A DNA stretch of 64,000 nt. Source: Hysterangium stoloniferum. Taxonomy: Eukaryota > Basidiomycota > Agaricomycetes > Hysterangiales > Hysterangiaceae. The notes beneath the pieces were generated by a model that was given only the letters and a program-made list of their open reading frames with translations, did not search any database and had not been told where the DNA came from. Both the position numbers and the translations under genes were made by a program. Shown in pieces: positions 11,276 to 22,400 of the stretch; position 1 is the stretch's first letter; each line of letters begins with the position of its first letter. The stretch lies in the NCBI GenBank assembly GCA_015178975.1, contig WHVD01000213.1:53305-117304 (forward strand), read 5' to 3'.

Positions 11276-13600
11276 CCCCCTCAGGTGTTGTATTATGAAA
11301 TCGAAGAATTGCCTATTTAAGATTTCGTCATTGAACACGAGAAGCTAGGGCTGTGAAACACGTGTCGTTCAGATATTCCATTATGGGATGTGTCAACCTG
11401 AGACTTCGGCAACTTGGGCCTGGAGAAGTAGATCGGCATGTTGAATGCATACTTCGAGAACCAGCTGTGTTCCAATATCGGGAAACACCCCGCATGATCC
11501 TTATTGTCAAAACCAATGACTAATTCAATTCTAGGGGAAAGAGGAAGAAATAGTATTTGGTTGTCCATACCGGAGCCATTACTAGTAAGGAATTGGCTGC
11601 CTAATTGCTCTTTATTTTTCGGTGGGCATATACGCCAGCCGTTGTGCTTGCTCCAGCCTTAGAGATGAGCTCACTAGATGAGAGCCGGCGCCCATGAACA
11701 TATATTTAGGCAGAAACGCAGATAATACACAGCCACCCGCCTATTATGGGAAGATTGGAGCCTGAACCACGCGAAAGTCATGTTTTCCTGCAGTTCGAGT
11801 CACGCTCCATTCCATCTGGTTCTAACCGTGGCTCGGGTCCTTATCATAACCATGTGCATTCTTTTTTTTGACTCACACACGTAACCGCTGTGGCATTTTT
11901 CAATTTATCGATGCTTCGCCCCACTCTATATATGACTGGCTCCCATCAACTTCTCTCGGAGCTCAGCTCGCTTATTTTTGGGGCGCTGAGAGAGCTCAAC
12001 TTACTACTAAGCATTTGAAACCAATTCGTTGAGGCTACAAGAACACATCGAAAAAATAATTTCACATCGCGAGGGGCAGGCAATTTTACTACCTTCATAT
12101 GACCCCCAGGTCGGTCGATGCATGCTTGGTACACGTGTGGTCCCACTAATTGTACTTTTACCGACCCGGAGTTCTTGATTTAAGATTCTGGTTGGTGATG
12201 AATATATTTCCAATTAGATCCTGTAATACAGTTTGTTATAGATGGCTCCATTTGCCATACTCACTCATGTTCGACTCATCAGAATATGTAACAGATCCGA
12301 CATGAGATCATCATAGCATCATTCCCATGGGCCCAGTGTAGTGAAAGAACAATGAGAAAGAGACAAGGGGCAGACAAATCTAGATCTGTCATGCTAGTCG
12401 CAACCAGCCGAACGTTTCAGCGGACAAAGGAGCTCATAGTAATAATTTCAAATATTTTGACAGTAGAAATGGCGGATAGAAGCATCGACACTACAGCTTC
12501 CATTCAAAGTTTTAGCATTATTATATCAAATTCTTGCTCTTTTTATCATGGGCTTGGCTTTTCGTACTTATGAAACAATTGGAATAGTAATCGGATAGTC
12601 TCATCGATTGCTGTAATACCCCAAGTAAGCAAAGACACAACCAGAACTTATTTCTGAGATCCCCCCCGGCAATAAGTTGTTACCCTTTGAACTGGCGGTC
12701 TCTTATTGGATTTGCCTGTCACCCTACCACTTGCACTATTCCTTCGGAAAGGCAGACTTCTCTCAGACTTCGATCGCCTGTTTGAGAAGGCAACAGCTAG
12801 AGTGTAGGTGGGGAAGGGGGGCCACTGCGGCATTCCCAAAGACGGACTTTGATGAGATGAAATGCAGAATAGAATTACCAGCAGCTGTGATATACTTGTA
12901 GTTTAGCTTTTTCCATAAAGAAACTGACGGCCCCCAGTCATCCACATTTTGACCCGTATATGATTGAATCGTCTTGTGTTGCCACGTGGAGGATTTCATT
13001 ATCTATTTCAAGTTGTGCCATAGGATAAGACCAAAAACTCTCACATTATTCAAGGAATGATATTTAGCCTTCCAATCAGTTAATCTCTCAGGGGCTCCCA
13101 ACTGCTTAAGGAGCAAAGTGCGGTGGCAGCGCGTTCTCGTTCACTCCTGGGGGGGAGTAGGTTTGGTGGTATGCGGGATCTTAGATTTATCACAGACCAT
13201 ATTTTTATGTAAACTCTGTGCAATGTTTCGATTTATTTTCCAACGTCTGAGTCATTATCTAATGGGGCGGGAGCCCGTTTGTAGCTCTCGTTTGGGGCAT
13301 CTGTTAATTTCCAGAAATATTATTTCTGCCTTTTGTGCATAGCCATCCGACTAAATCCTCGTCAATTCCAATTCAAGTGCAGGTATTGTGAGATTTAATG
13401 ATCTGCAAACTCTCGAGTTTTCGTTTATGAGATGGTAGCCACATTCTGGGATCCTTTCTCAGAAGCACGAAGTGTACATGAACGTCTTACACAAAATTAC
13501 CGTCTTTGTCAAAAGAACTTCTCGTTTTCGTTTATCAATTAGGTGGTTTGCATCAAATGTCAATATTTTATGTCTAAGCTGGCAAATATTTCACAGATTA
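11276..13600 (-). other. Conserved 5' region of the gene segment
   Basis: Near-identical in inverted orientation to 53040-55356. Short open frames occur (for example 11317-11568 on the minus strand and 13118-13342 on the plus strand), but frameshifts between copies argue against coding. I see no second gene. Homology between the two copies stops at about 13600 and 53040, with no obvious terminal repeat or target duplication. Confidence 0.6.
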
Positions 13601-14339
13601 GAGTCCTGATGTGTCGGTTCTGAAAAATTATCATGGATACTTTGATATTTAGGGTGTCTGTGATGGTATTAAATCAGACGTCGTGACTTGTGCTTTGTTT
13701 TCTTATTTTCACTATATTTGCCTTGCTCATCACGTGGTAGATCCCCCGCTCATGTCTTCTTTTCTCCGGAGGCTTTATTTGGAAAAAAAAGGAAAGAAAA
13801 ATAATTCTCTTGTATTCCCTGTGCAAACAATGCTCGCCACGTCGCCTTTCTCCCCTCATACAACAAGATCAGCCCGTTTCAGGGCCGGATCTTATAGCGA
13901 ACGTTTCCTTTGAGTCCTGCATTCACCTCTTCTCGAATCTCAGACAATCTGGGTTTCTCACAGTGATAGAGCGATACAACTACCAGTGATTCAGTTCTCA
14001 CGGAACAGAAGCTTCTCACTGATGCTCGCATAGAATGACTTTATTATAGTTCTCTGAAAAAGACCCCTTTGTGGTGGTTGGGTGTCTGTAGGTTAAGACC
14101 GCAAATAGCCTACATTATTATTTTTGTCTTATTTATTGAATGTTATTACAGTGTACTTTCTTTCTATATCACGCCATCCAATGTTATTCCCCTCGCCCCC
14201 CCTCGCAGCCACGGGCACACATCCATCTAGCCGACAAGCGTAGCCACTGTACCAATATTTCCCATTGTTTACCAATGCCTCAAACTATTCATTGTGATAC
14301 TTATACTCTGAAAACGCTTTCCCACCCAACTGACAAAGG
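13601..14339. other. Unassigned sequence
   Basis: No gene or repeat recognised. The largest frame (13683-13913, +) has no domain. Confidence 0.4.
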
Positions 14340-15740
14340 CTTTCTCCCCAATGTCACTGTTAAGGCGTAACTCCTCTTCCAGCGATTGTCCGAGATGACC
14401 AATGTACGCTTGTTGGCAGCGGATACATCATTGTTGGCACTTTGGGTTAAATACTGTCTATCAGATATTTTATTTCTAAAATACATACAATGCTCCGTCA
14501 ACCAGAATCTTGCCGATACCTCCTATGATCCAAATGATGTATCATTTTGCGTCTCATTACTACTGGGACTCGAGTGGTTAAACTCCAGTGAAGCTGCAAT
14601 CACAAGTTACCAAGGCAGTCCATACATGTGATTTCGGCCTATTGCGTGTAGAACAGACTGGCTATCCAGAGAGGCTGGGTTCACAATGGTGAACTTCTTC
14701 TGTCAGTATTAGCACACGTGAGAAGAAAATGAGTAGGCATCCATTTTGAGGGAGAGTACGTTTACCAGTTCTATGTTTCAGGGAACGCAGCCTCTTGATA
14801 TGCCGATTATGACATCGAGGCGTGATGGGCCCTGTGTTTAGTATGTTGTGGTCGGCGTTAGATGGCCTCCCATTACCATAACAATTATTGTGTCCAATGC
14901 TAGAGGGGTTGAAGCTTCGTATTTATACAATCACGCCCAATTGGTCGATGGTAGATAATTGAGATGGGCCCACATGGAAGCGTCAATTTGATAGGGGGTG
15001 GTGGATTGGCCAATGGAGGTTGGGGATCGGGATGGTTGTGTTGGAGTGTAAATTTCTGAGTGCAGTTAGAAACTCCACGGGGTCAATGGACAAGGGCGTG
15101 TATAGTCGCAAGACAATGATGGCGGTGCCTTGCACTGCGTGCCATCCGCATGGCAGGCTGCTTTATATGTATATTTCCTTGGGGGTTGTGTTATAAAATC
15201 AAAGGATTCCTTGTTTAGTATTTGGTCATGGAAAACGGGAAACTAGGGCCTATTGATCCTGCAGTGCGTGGAAGGCGCGTATCGTTCAGCTATTTCCATT
15301 ATGGGCTGTTCAGGCTCAGGCTTTGGTAACCTGGGCCTCGAGAAGTAGATTGGCATGTTGGACGCATGTTTAAGGAATAGGGGCTGTGTTAGAATATCGG
15401 CATATTATATTGCGTTATCTTTGATATCAGGTGCTAATGGTCAGACCTATTCTAAAGGAAGGAGTAAGCAATAGTATTTGCTTGTCCAAACCGGAGCTGA
15501 TAACAGGTTGGCGTCCTATTTTTTTCCAGTGGGAATATAACCTAGTTGTTGTTTTTGCTCCAGCAGTAGAGATGAACAAATGAAAACCCACTAGACGAGA
15601 GTCGGCGCCCATGAAAACATATTGGGGCAGAAACGCAGATGATACACAGCCTCGGAAGATTGGTACCTGAATAGCGTGCCTAAGCCGTGTATTCGAGCCA
15701 CGTTCCATTTCAATTTTCTAGTTCCAAACTGCGGCTTGTT
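14340..15740 (-). pseudogene. Internally deleted zinc-finger gene copy
   Basis: Reading on the minus strand, 15740-14990 matches the upstream region and exon 1/intron 1. Homology then jumps at about 14945 straight to exon 8 and runs through exons 9-11 into the first part of exon 12 (14340-14400). Exons 2-7 and the zinc-finger region are gone. An open frame at 15427-15708 overlaps the upstream region and is shared in part with 19377-19595; whether it codes is unknown. Confidence 0.65.
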
Positions 15741-16489
15741 TCCTTAGCGTAGTCATAAGGACACATCTCTTCAGCCAAAGAGGGTAGCTAACAAACGGCG
15801 ACATTGGCAATTCGTCGAACGTGGGCAGTGAGGAGTTTCATTCACCGAGTTTGGTCAACTCGGAAGAACCGACCCAGTGGGCGCAGATGTATATGTCAAG
15901 GAAGAGAAATAACCTTCTGGTGATAGTAATATAATAGCCGATAAGTATGTAATTAGAGACCGTGTAGGCATTTGTTTCAAAAAACGATGTGAAGGAAAAT
16001 ACTGCACGTACAGATTCTGAGCAGGTCGTGTCGCCTGCCTAAAGTCATTACTGAACGTCCGACATCTTAGAAAACGGGCCATAATGAGGCCATGAATGTG
16101 AATTGAGCTTAGTGACAGAAGAACTGGTGATCCATGAATTTGAATATTGCTTAGGGGATATGAACTAATTGAAGGGTCATATAGAGCAGAAGTTAAGCCT
16201 TGATAGGGAAAGATCGGCTGTGCTTCGGGACTCTCGAGGCCTGTTCTTTCCATAAATGATATGTCCTCAGGAATAATTACCACAATACATGCGAACTAAG
16301 TCTAAGTATGGAGTTGTGCCGCCTTCGGCGCCTAGATCGGAGTGAACCGCCTATGCCGCACGTCCAGCACGCCTGGAAGTTTTGACGGTCACTGTCAATG
16401 CCGGCTCAAAGTGAGGCCATGCCTCTCAAAGATTAGATTTCTAACTATTTATAAGGGCAGCGTTAAGGAGAAGAAATGGTTTTGGTGCG
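15741..16489 (-). other. 3' flank of the paralogous gene
   Basis: Diverged relative of the 3' flank after copies 1 and 6: similar blocks occur at 15790-15900 and 16190-16400, but with many substitutions. No gene seen. Confidence 0.5.
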
Positions 16490-19107
16490 TTAAAGAAGTC
16501 CTCCGTCAACAAGCTGACATCCTTCCTTCAAAACGTGCGAGGCCTTCGGTCGCACCAGCGACACAAAACCTAACAGCTTCCCCATCTCTGCATTTCCATA
16601 TCTTTCATGCTTCCTGGCCTTTCCTTTCCCCTTCTTACTGACTCTCCACTCGAAGAACCCCTCGCAGTTTACGTGGGTTTTGAGATGACGCTTTCTCATA
16701 ATCGACCTATTGTACCATATTATCATGGGACTTTCCGCGTCGCACTCGGGATTCGGGCAGAGCCCTAGATGTAGAATGGCAGTCTCTAGTTTCCCTTGAG
16801 TATTTACGATCTTCGCGTCTTTCATTTCGATGATCTTTCGACGGATTGCGAACACCTCGTTTGCGACATGCTGCCATGCCCAATGCTGGAGCACTTTGCC
16901 GTTCCGCACCATGCTTTCGCTCAAAGAACAGCGATATTCCTCGCCGTTCTTGCCGTACAGAATGCCCCAATGGCAAGGCAGCAAAGGCCCTGATGCAGCA
17001 CCTTTTCTCCGCGTAGGGGAAAAACACGATAGGGATCGAGACGAGATAGGGGGAGCTGAAGAGGGTAGCACAGAGGATAATGCTTGTGTTGCTTGTGGTT
17101 GTGGTTGTAGTGAAATCGGACATTGTGAGGTTGAAAGATGCTCTGTAGACGGTCTTCCGCCTGGCTGACAATATTTTCTCCAACTGTCGCCGAAAGGGCG
17201 TAATTCCTCTTCCAGCGATGGTCCGAGATTTTTTGGTAAATTGTGTTGGCCGGCGGATGTATCGCTGTTCAGACATAAGGTTAAATCCTTGTTGTTAGAT
17301 ATTTTATTTACAAAACACATACAATACTCCGTCGACCAACGTATTAGCCGATACCTCCGATGATCCAAGTGACGCATCAGTTTGCGTCTCATCTGGGCTA
17401 GAGCTGTGAAATTTCAACAAAAGTGTAATAACGAGTTAGCAGTACAGTGCATACAAGATATTTCGGCCTGTTGCGTGTATAATCGGCTGGTTATCCAGAG
17501 ATAGAGGCTGGGTCCATGATGGTGAACTTCTGCCGTCAGTACTAGCACACGTGAAGAGATAATGAGCACGCATCTATTGGGATCAAGAGCACACGTACCA
17601 GTTCGATGTCACGGGAGATGCAAACTCTTTATATGCCAAGTGCGACGTCGATGAATAACGGTCTCCCGGATGAATACGCTGTGTTAGCGTAGGATATATT
17701 TCCTGCAAATGAGGCAGCGCCGGACTGGAGACCTATGAGCGAACGATAATAAATTTTATAAACAAATAGGCCTTACTTATTACCGTACCAACTGTTGTAT
17801 CTCACACCAGGGGAGTTGAAATTCCCCGGATGTACACAATCAGGCCCACTCGCATGGAAAGATGGCTCGGGCCCAGGCCAGGGTGTCCGGACAGCATTTA
17901 TCATAGCTCCTGCTGATCTACAGATATTCTGAACAATATTCAACAGGAAATGCGAGACCTAAACTCACCTCTGGCGAAAATCGCATCTGTCCATTGGATC
18001 AAATCGTATTTCGGACGACCGGTTGGACATAGAGTCATCTGAATGTGGCCCATAATATCCCCAATCCTGTGCATGGGCGCCTCCAGCTATATAACTATGG
18101 ACGTGATGTTGGTTTGCGGAGGGAAAGCTCGACTGATTGTAAACTCTTGTTGGAGGCTCATCCTCCCGTTTGCGGTAAATTGCTAGCGAAGAGCTGCAAA
18201 ATCCCGTCAAATGGGAAATATGGTCAGTTCAAATGCGGGAATACCTATTCCAATGTCCGGCTCCGGGACCCAAATCACAATACTGAATTGTCGTTCCATA
18301 GTGTGAGCCGTTAATGCCCCTAGGGGCCTGATTGCTACCGCCTAACCCCGGTGGAGTTTGAGAGGAACTACCCGAGTGACTGCCATCTGGTTTAAAGAAA
18401 TGCAGCAAAGACACTGACAGCCAGCCAGACGCACCCCATAAGAGACGACACCTCGGTGGCTTGAAAATGGGACATGTCCGCCAGAGCACTGCGCAGGCTC
18501 AGTCGAAATTTGAATTAATACGCGATGAGCGATGAATCTCACCTCAACGGACGACACGTTGATGCAGCGAGTTCGAACGGTGAACCTATTGCAGCTGGAG
18601 GGTTTGAGGAACTCCCACTAAAAATACTAGCGTCCGTCGGCGGACCTGATGCTCCCATATAATGACTATATAGTGATCAGAAAGATGACAGTTATTTAAC
18701 AGAAGACAATAAATACCTGTTAATATTCTGGTCTACCGCCTGGGGGGAGATATTCCTGAAGTGGAAGTTGAAATCCGGTCTGAAAATATCTTTCAAGTCC
18801 TCACAAGTGTATAATTAATTGGTACTTACATGGTATCATGCCGCGAGTGAGGAACTGTCCCGTCTAATGGGGGGTAGACATGATTTGAGACGACTTCTTC
18901 GGGTTGGGAAGCATTTGCGAAAATAGCCTCCCAATAAGCGATTTCAGCCTGCCTGGGAATGAAGCGATTGTAAATAAATTTGAATCATGGTAGATGATCA
19001 AGATGGCCCTACGTGGCAGCATCAACTTGGTATGGGGTGGTGTCAATACTTAACACGGATTGGCCCACTGAGGTTGGGGATCCGGATGTTTGTGCTTGGA
19101 TGGACAT
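16490..19107 (-). CDS. Intact 12-exon divergent paralogue, tandem C2H2-like zinc-finger protein, 675 aa (copy 2)
   Basis: Exons: 19013-19107, 18830-18952, 18717-18779, 18543-18665, 18435-18488, 18245-18379, 17969-18193, 17777-17917, 17599-17724, 17455-17541, 17323-17403 and 16490-17264. All introns are GT-AG and phase 2, and the exons sum to 2028 nt (676 codons with stop). It has the same architecture as copies 1 and 6 but is clearly diverged. Exon 2 is 57 nt longer. Exons 7 and 8 differ by multiples of three. The C-terminus runs past the usual VSPKF-like end to LVDGGLL. Both finger motifs keep their Cys and His residues (GEEYRC, HWAWQH; LCPNPEC). An open frame over twelve exons despite this divergence suggests past selection on the protein. 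Confidence 0.75.
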
Positions 19108-19187
19108 ATCAGAGTGCAGTTAGAAACACGACAGGTTGCCGGGGTTGTATAGAGGCAAGACAACGATGACGGATGGCTTAAAGCTGA

Positions 19188-19193
19188 TTTATA
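19188..19193 (-). promoter_or_regulatory. TATA box of copy 2
   Basis: TATAAA on the minus strand, 81 bp upstream of the start codon at 19107, at the position matching the TATA boxes of copies 1 and 6. Confidence 0.55.
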
Positions 19194-19606
19194 CTTCCTT
19201 CGGCACTGTGTGGATCCAAAGGATCCACTTAAGGTTTGGTAATGAAATGAAGCTGTGGCTGTGGATTCTGCGGATGTAAAACGGTATTTCATTTTACGGG
19301 CTTTGCAAACCCCGGCGTCGGCAACTTGGCCCCGAAAGGTAGATCGGCATGTTGAGTGTACGTTTAGAGAATAAGACTATGTTCGAGCACTGGCAGGATC
19401 AGATATCTTGTGTGTGATAATTGTCATCAGGTACCAATGGCCAGATCTATTATATTGGCTTCCTATGTTTTTTTTCCCGTGTTCATAAGAGCTGATTGTT
19501 GACCTTGCTCCAGTAGTGAAAATGAACAAAGGAAAACTCACTAGACGAGAGTCGGCGCCCTCGAAAACGTATTGAGGTAGAACCGCAGATAGCAACCATC
19601 CATGAC
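19194..19606 (-). other. 5' region of copy 2
   Basis: Related to 15200-15650 and, more distantly, to 11280-11730. An open frame at 19377-19595 (minus) shares the short block LPQYVF and GADSRLV with 15427-15708. A small conserved coding exon is possible but unproven. Confidence 0.4.
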
Positions 19607-19802
19607 AACGTACTCAGGCAGAACCGCAGATAATACACAACGTACTCAGGCAGAAAACCGCAGATAATACACAACGTACTCAGGCAGAACCGCAGATAAT
19701 ACACAACGTACTCAGGCAGAAAACCGCAGATAATACACAACGTACTCAGGCAGAATCGCAGATAATACACAACGTACTCAGGCAGAACCGCAGATAATAC
19801 AC
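19607..19802. repeat. Tandem repeat, six units of 32 or 34 bp
   Basis: Units start AACGTACTCAGGCAGAA and end CGCAGATAATACAC. Lengths run 32, 34, 32, 34, 32, 32, the difference being AA versus none in the middle. The other gene copies carry one unit at this place (for example 11698-11725 and 15610-15640), so the array is a local expansion. There are no spacers. Confidence 0.9.
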
Positions 19803-20084
19803 AACTTTCCGCTTGGCATGGGAAGATTGAACCCTGAATAGCCACCTACAGCTCTTCAGTACAGCTTAAACACAGAATAGGACAGCGGTGACAAGGCTTT
19901 TGTTATTTTACATAAACACTATCTTCCGGTAGCCGTTTGTGCTTCACCCTTGCACCGGTTAGTCCTGGGTTATTTTTCGCCATTTACCGTAATGTCGCCA
20001 TCCTGTCGCTGTCTGTCCTGGCTACACATCAGACAACTTCTTGGGGCTGTGTTGGAACACAGCGCGACACGTCTGCATCACGTG
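19803..20084. other. Unassigned sequence between the tandem repeat and LINE region
   Basis: No gene recognised. Confidence 0.35.
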
Positions 20085-20401
20085 CCAAGGCTCTCTTGTT
20101 CCGTGACCACCACCTGCCTGGGGTTGGGGCCCCCAGTGCTCGTGGTGAGGGGCGGAGAGGCGGATGACAGTGAACAGGTTTGGGGGCCTCTGAATTCACT
20201 GCTCTGTCAAAGTCGGCAGCCTTCAGCTGCGCACCAGTGTCGTCTGCGGAATGTCACTGGCACCTACCAACCATGACTGGTGCCTGGCAGCAGTCTACCC
20301 TTCCTACCCACCCCTGACTCCAGCATTCACCTATGCACTAGCAATGCAAGACTTTGGTGTGCCTGCAGCCCTTGTTGATGCCTGCTAGCAGGATCTCGGG
20401 C
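20085..20401 (+). repeat. Left arm of a ~320-bp inverted pair
   Basis: It matches 21178-21491 in reverse complement, with substitutions and small indels. Both arms begin AAGGCTCTCTTGTTCC and end near GCTAGCAGGATCTCGGGCT. It is probably the 3' part of a LINE, because the plus-strand arm leads to a poly(A) tail. Confidence 0.7.
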
Positions 20402-20626
20402 TTTTCTTGGGGCTTCGGCCCAAGGCCTCAAGGCCTCATACCATGTATATATATCTACATACACCCCCTTTGCTTACTAAAATCCCTTCCACGCACATAG
20501 CTCACTCGGAACTTCGTACCACTGTAGCATAGTTTCTCTGGGGGCCTTTTCACCCCCTAGCTGCAGTTAGCCATTGTTGCTTGAAGCGGGATACAAATAT
20601 ATCAAAAAAAAAAAAAAAAAAAAGTC
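20402..20626 (+). mobile_element. LINE 3' end with poly(A) tail
   Basis: Untranslated-like sequence ends GATACAAATATATC followed by about 20 A residues, the mark of target-primed retrotransposition. No coding sequence of this copy was recognised. Confidence 0.6.
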
Positions 20627-20659
20627 TGCATTATGTGCCTGTGTCTGCATCATGTGTCT

Positions 20660-20935
20660 GTGTCTTTTTTTAATACATTTATATACCGCATCGCATAACT
20701 AAGATACATAGCGGTTCCTTAGCATCGTATAAAGCATAGCTGCTATAGTATCTACGAGAGAATTGAGAGGGAGCAGGCTGGATGTGTCGCAGTGAGTGGT
20801 GGTTGGTACGATGGTCAAATGAAGAGTGGAAATTTGGGCCGAAGCCCGAGGAAGAGCCTATTAGAGTATGGTGACGTACAATTAGTATCACACCATACCT
20901 CATTTTGTGACTGCATATTTCTTTACCAGTTCACA
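20660..20935 (-). mobile_element. LINE 3' tail (copy L3)
   Basis: On the minus strand it ends CTATGTATCTTAGTTATGC, TATATAAATGTATT, an A run and then GACACAGACAC. The same tail occurs at 21511-21570 and 22275-22345. Only the 3' untranslated part is present. Confidence 0.6.
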
Positions 20936-21177
20936 CATGTGATTAGTTATATTTAGTTTAGTGTTCACTTCGTTCCATGTTGTGGACACACGTTCACAGC
21001 ACAGAACAGTGCACAGACCAGGTATCATAGTATATAGTTACATCCAGATGAGAGTAGAGCCTCATCTGGAAACCTAGTTATATCACCGGTTTATACCTCT
21101 ACCCGCTCATCTCTTAGTGGCATTTGCTCCAAGTATTTGAGAGTCCTCGCACTGTAATTCCCCAGGCTTGCAGATTT

Positions 21178-21491
21178 CAACAGAGCCCGAGATCCTGCTA
21201 GCAGTTGACGATGGCTGCAGGCACACCGAAGCCTTACATTGCCAGTGCATAAGTGAATGTTGGAGTTGGGGGTGGGTAGGAAGAATAGACTGTTGCCAGG
21301 CTGCGGTCATGGTTAGGAGGTGCCAGTGACATTTTGCAGGCGACACTGGTGCGCGACTGAAGGCTGCCGACTTTGACAGAGCAGTGACTTCAGAGGCTCC
21401 CCAAGCCTGTTCACTGTCATCCGCCTCTGCCCTTCCATGGGGGTCCCAACCCCAGAGGCAGGTGGTGGTCATGGAACAAGAGAGCCTTGTC
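21178..21491 (-). repeat. Right arm of the ~320-bp inverted pair
   Basis: Reverse-complement partner of 20085-20401. It lies between two LINE tails. Confidence 0.7.
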
Positions 21492-21510
21492 ACATGTCTG
21501 TGTCTTTTTA

Positions 21511-22270
21511 TTTTATTTTTTTTAATACATTTATATACTGCATTGCATAACTAAGATACATAGCAGTTGGGAGAAAAGTACCCTAATGGTAGGTGGGGGC
21601 AGCAGGATGTGTATGTAGCTGGTTGGTATGGGCAAGAGGGTTGAATGTAGGGCAGGGAAGAGCAGGGATGGTGGGCTGGTTATGCTTTCCAGAAAGCATC
21701 AGAGGTGGTGATGAACTCAGCTAGGGCTTCAAGGCCCTTGTAGGTGCTGAGGATAATGGGGAGTGATAGGTCTTGAGAGGCAGTACAGAGGGTGTGGCGG
21801 TGCTCCTCATGAAGGGGGCACTCAGAAAGTATGTGGAGGTGGGACTGGATGTCTTCTGTGCCACAGGGACAGGAGGTGGGGAGGTTGGGGAGGAAATGTT
21901 GGTAGTAGGTGCCGAAGAAGCCATGGCCCAAGATGGCCTGGATGACATGTGTGTGGACATGGCAGGGACCACCATATTCCTTGTGGAACTTTGAGAGTTT
22001 CACAGCAGGGGGTTTGTGGAGCGTGATGGCAGCTTGGTTGGTGTGGGAAAGGTGGAGCCAGTCTTGTCACCAAAGTTTTAGGGAGCAGGACTTGGCATGT
22101 TCCAGGGCCCAGGAGACAGAGGAGTGGATGATGGGGGGATGGGTAACACCTTCTTTTGCAAGGAAGTCGGCCTCTTCATTGCCTTGGAATCCCTTGTGGC
22201 TGGGGATCCAGGAGAGGGAGACATGGTGGGATGGGTCAACTAGGAAAGAGTCAATGTGTTTGCGGATCAC
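21511..22270 (-). pseudogene. 5'-truncated LINE: RNase H and C-terminal region
   Basis: Minus-strand frame from 22270 to 21680 with one in-frame TGA at 22067-22069. The first part (VSLSWIPSHKGFQGNEEADFLA) is the C-terminal part of a LINE RNase H, with the conserved W-I-P-x-H and the N-x-x-A-D motif. The second part has GHGFFGTYYQHF and SCPCGTEDIQSHLHILSECP, the Cys/His motif closing many Tad-like ORF2 proteins. It ends at FWKA-stop, followed by a 3'UTR and an A-rich tail near 21511. Endonuclease and reverse transcriptase are missing through 5' truncation at about 22268. Confidence 0.85.
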
Positions 22271-22274
22271 GTGT

Positions 22275-22400
22275 CTGTGTCTTCTTTTTTATTTATTTTT
22301 AATACATTTATATATTGCACATAACTAAGATACATAGCAGTTGGGGACAGGGACCCTAATGGTAGGTAGAGAAATGTATGTAGATGCCAGGGTGAGTAGG
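22275..22400 (-). mobile_element. LINE 3' tail (copy L1)
   Basis: The same tail as at 20660 and 21511 (TATATAAATGTATTAAAAATAA on the minus strand, split here by one difference), ending in GACACAGACACG. Confidence 0.55.

Noticed and set aside
13118..13342. 74-codon frame identical in both large segments (also 53311-53535, minus)
   Set aside because: Identity is explained by the recent duplication; no domain, and no support from a diverged copy.
19607..19802. Possible CRISPR-like array
   Set aside because: Units are contiguous without spacers and are an expansion of sequence present once in other copies; the genome is eukaryotic.
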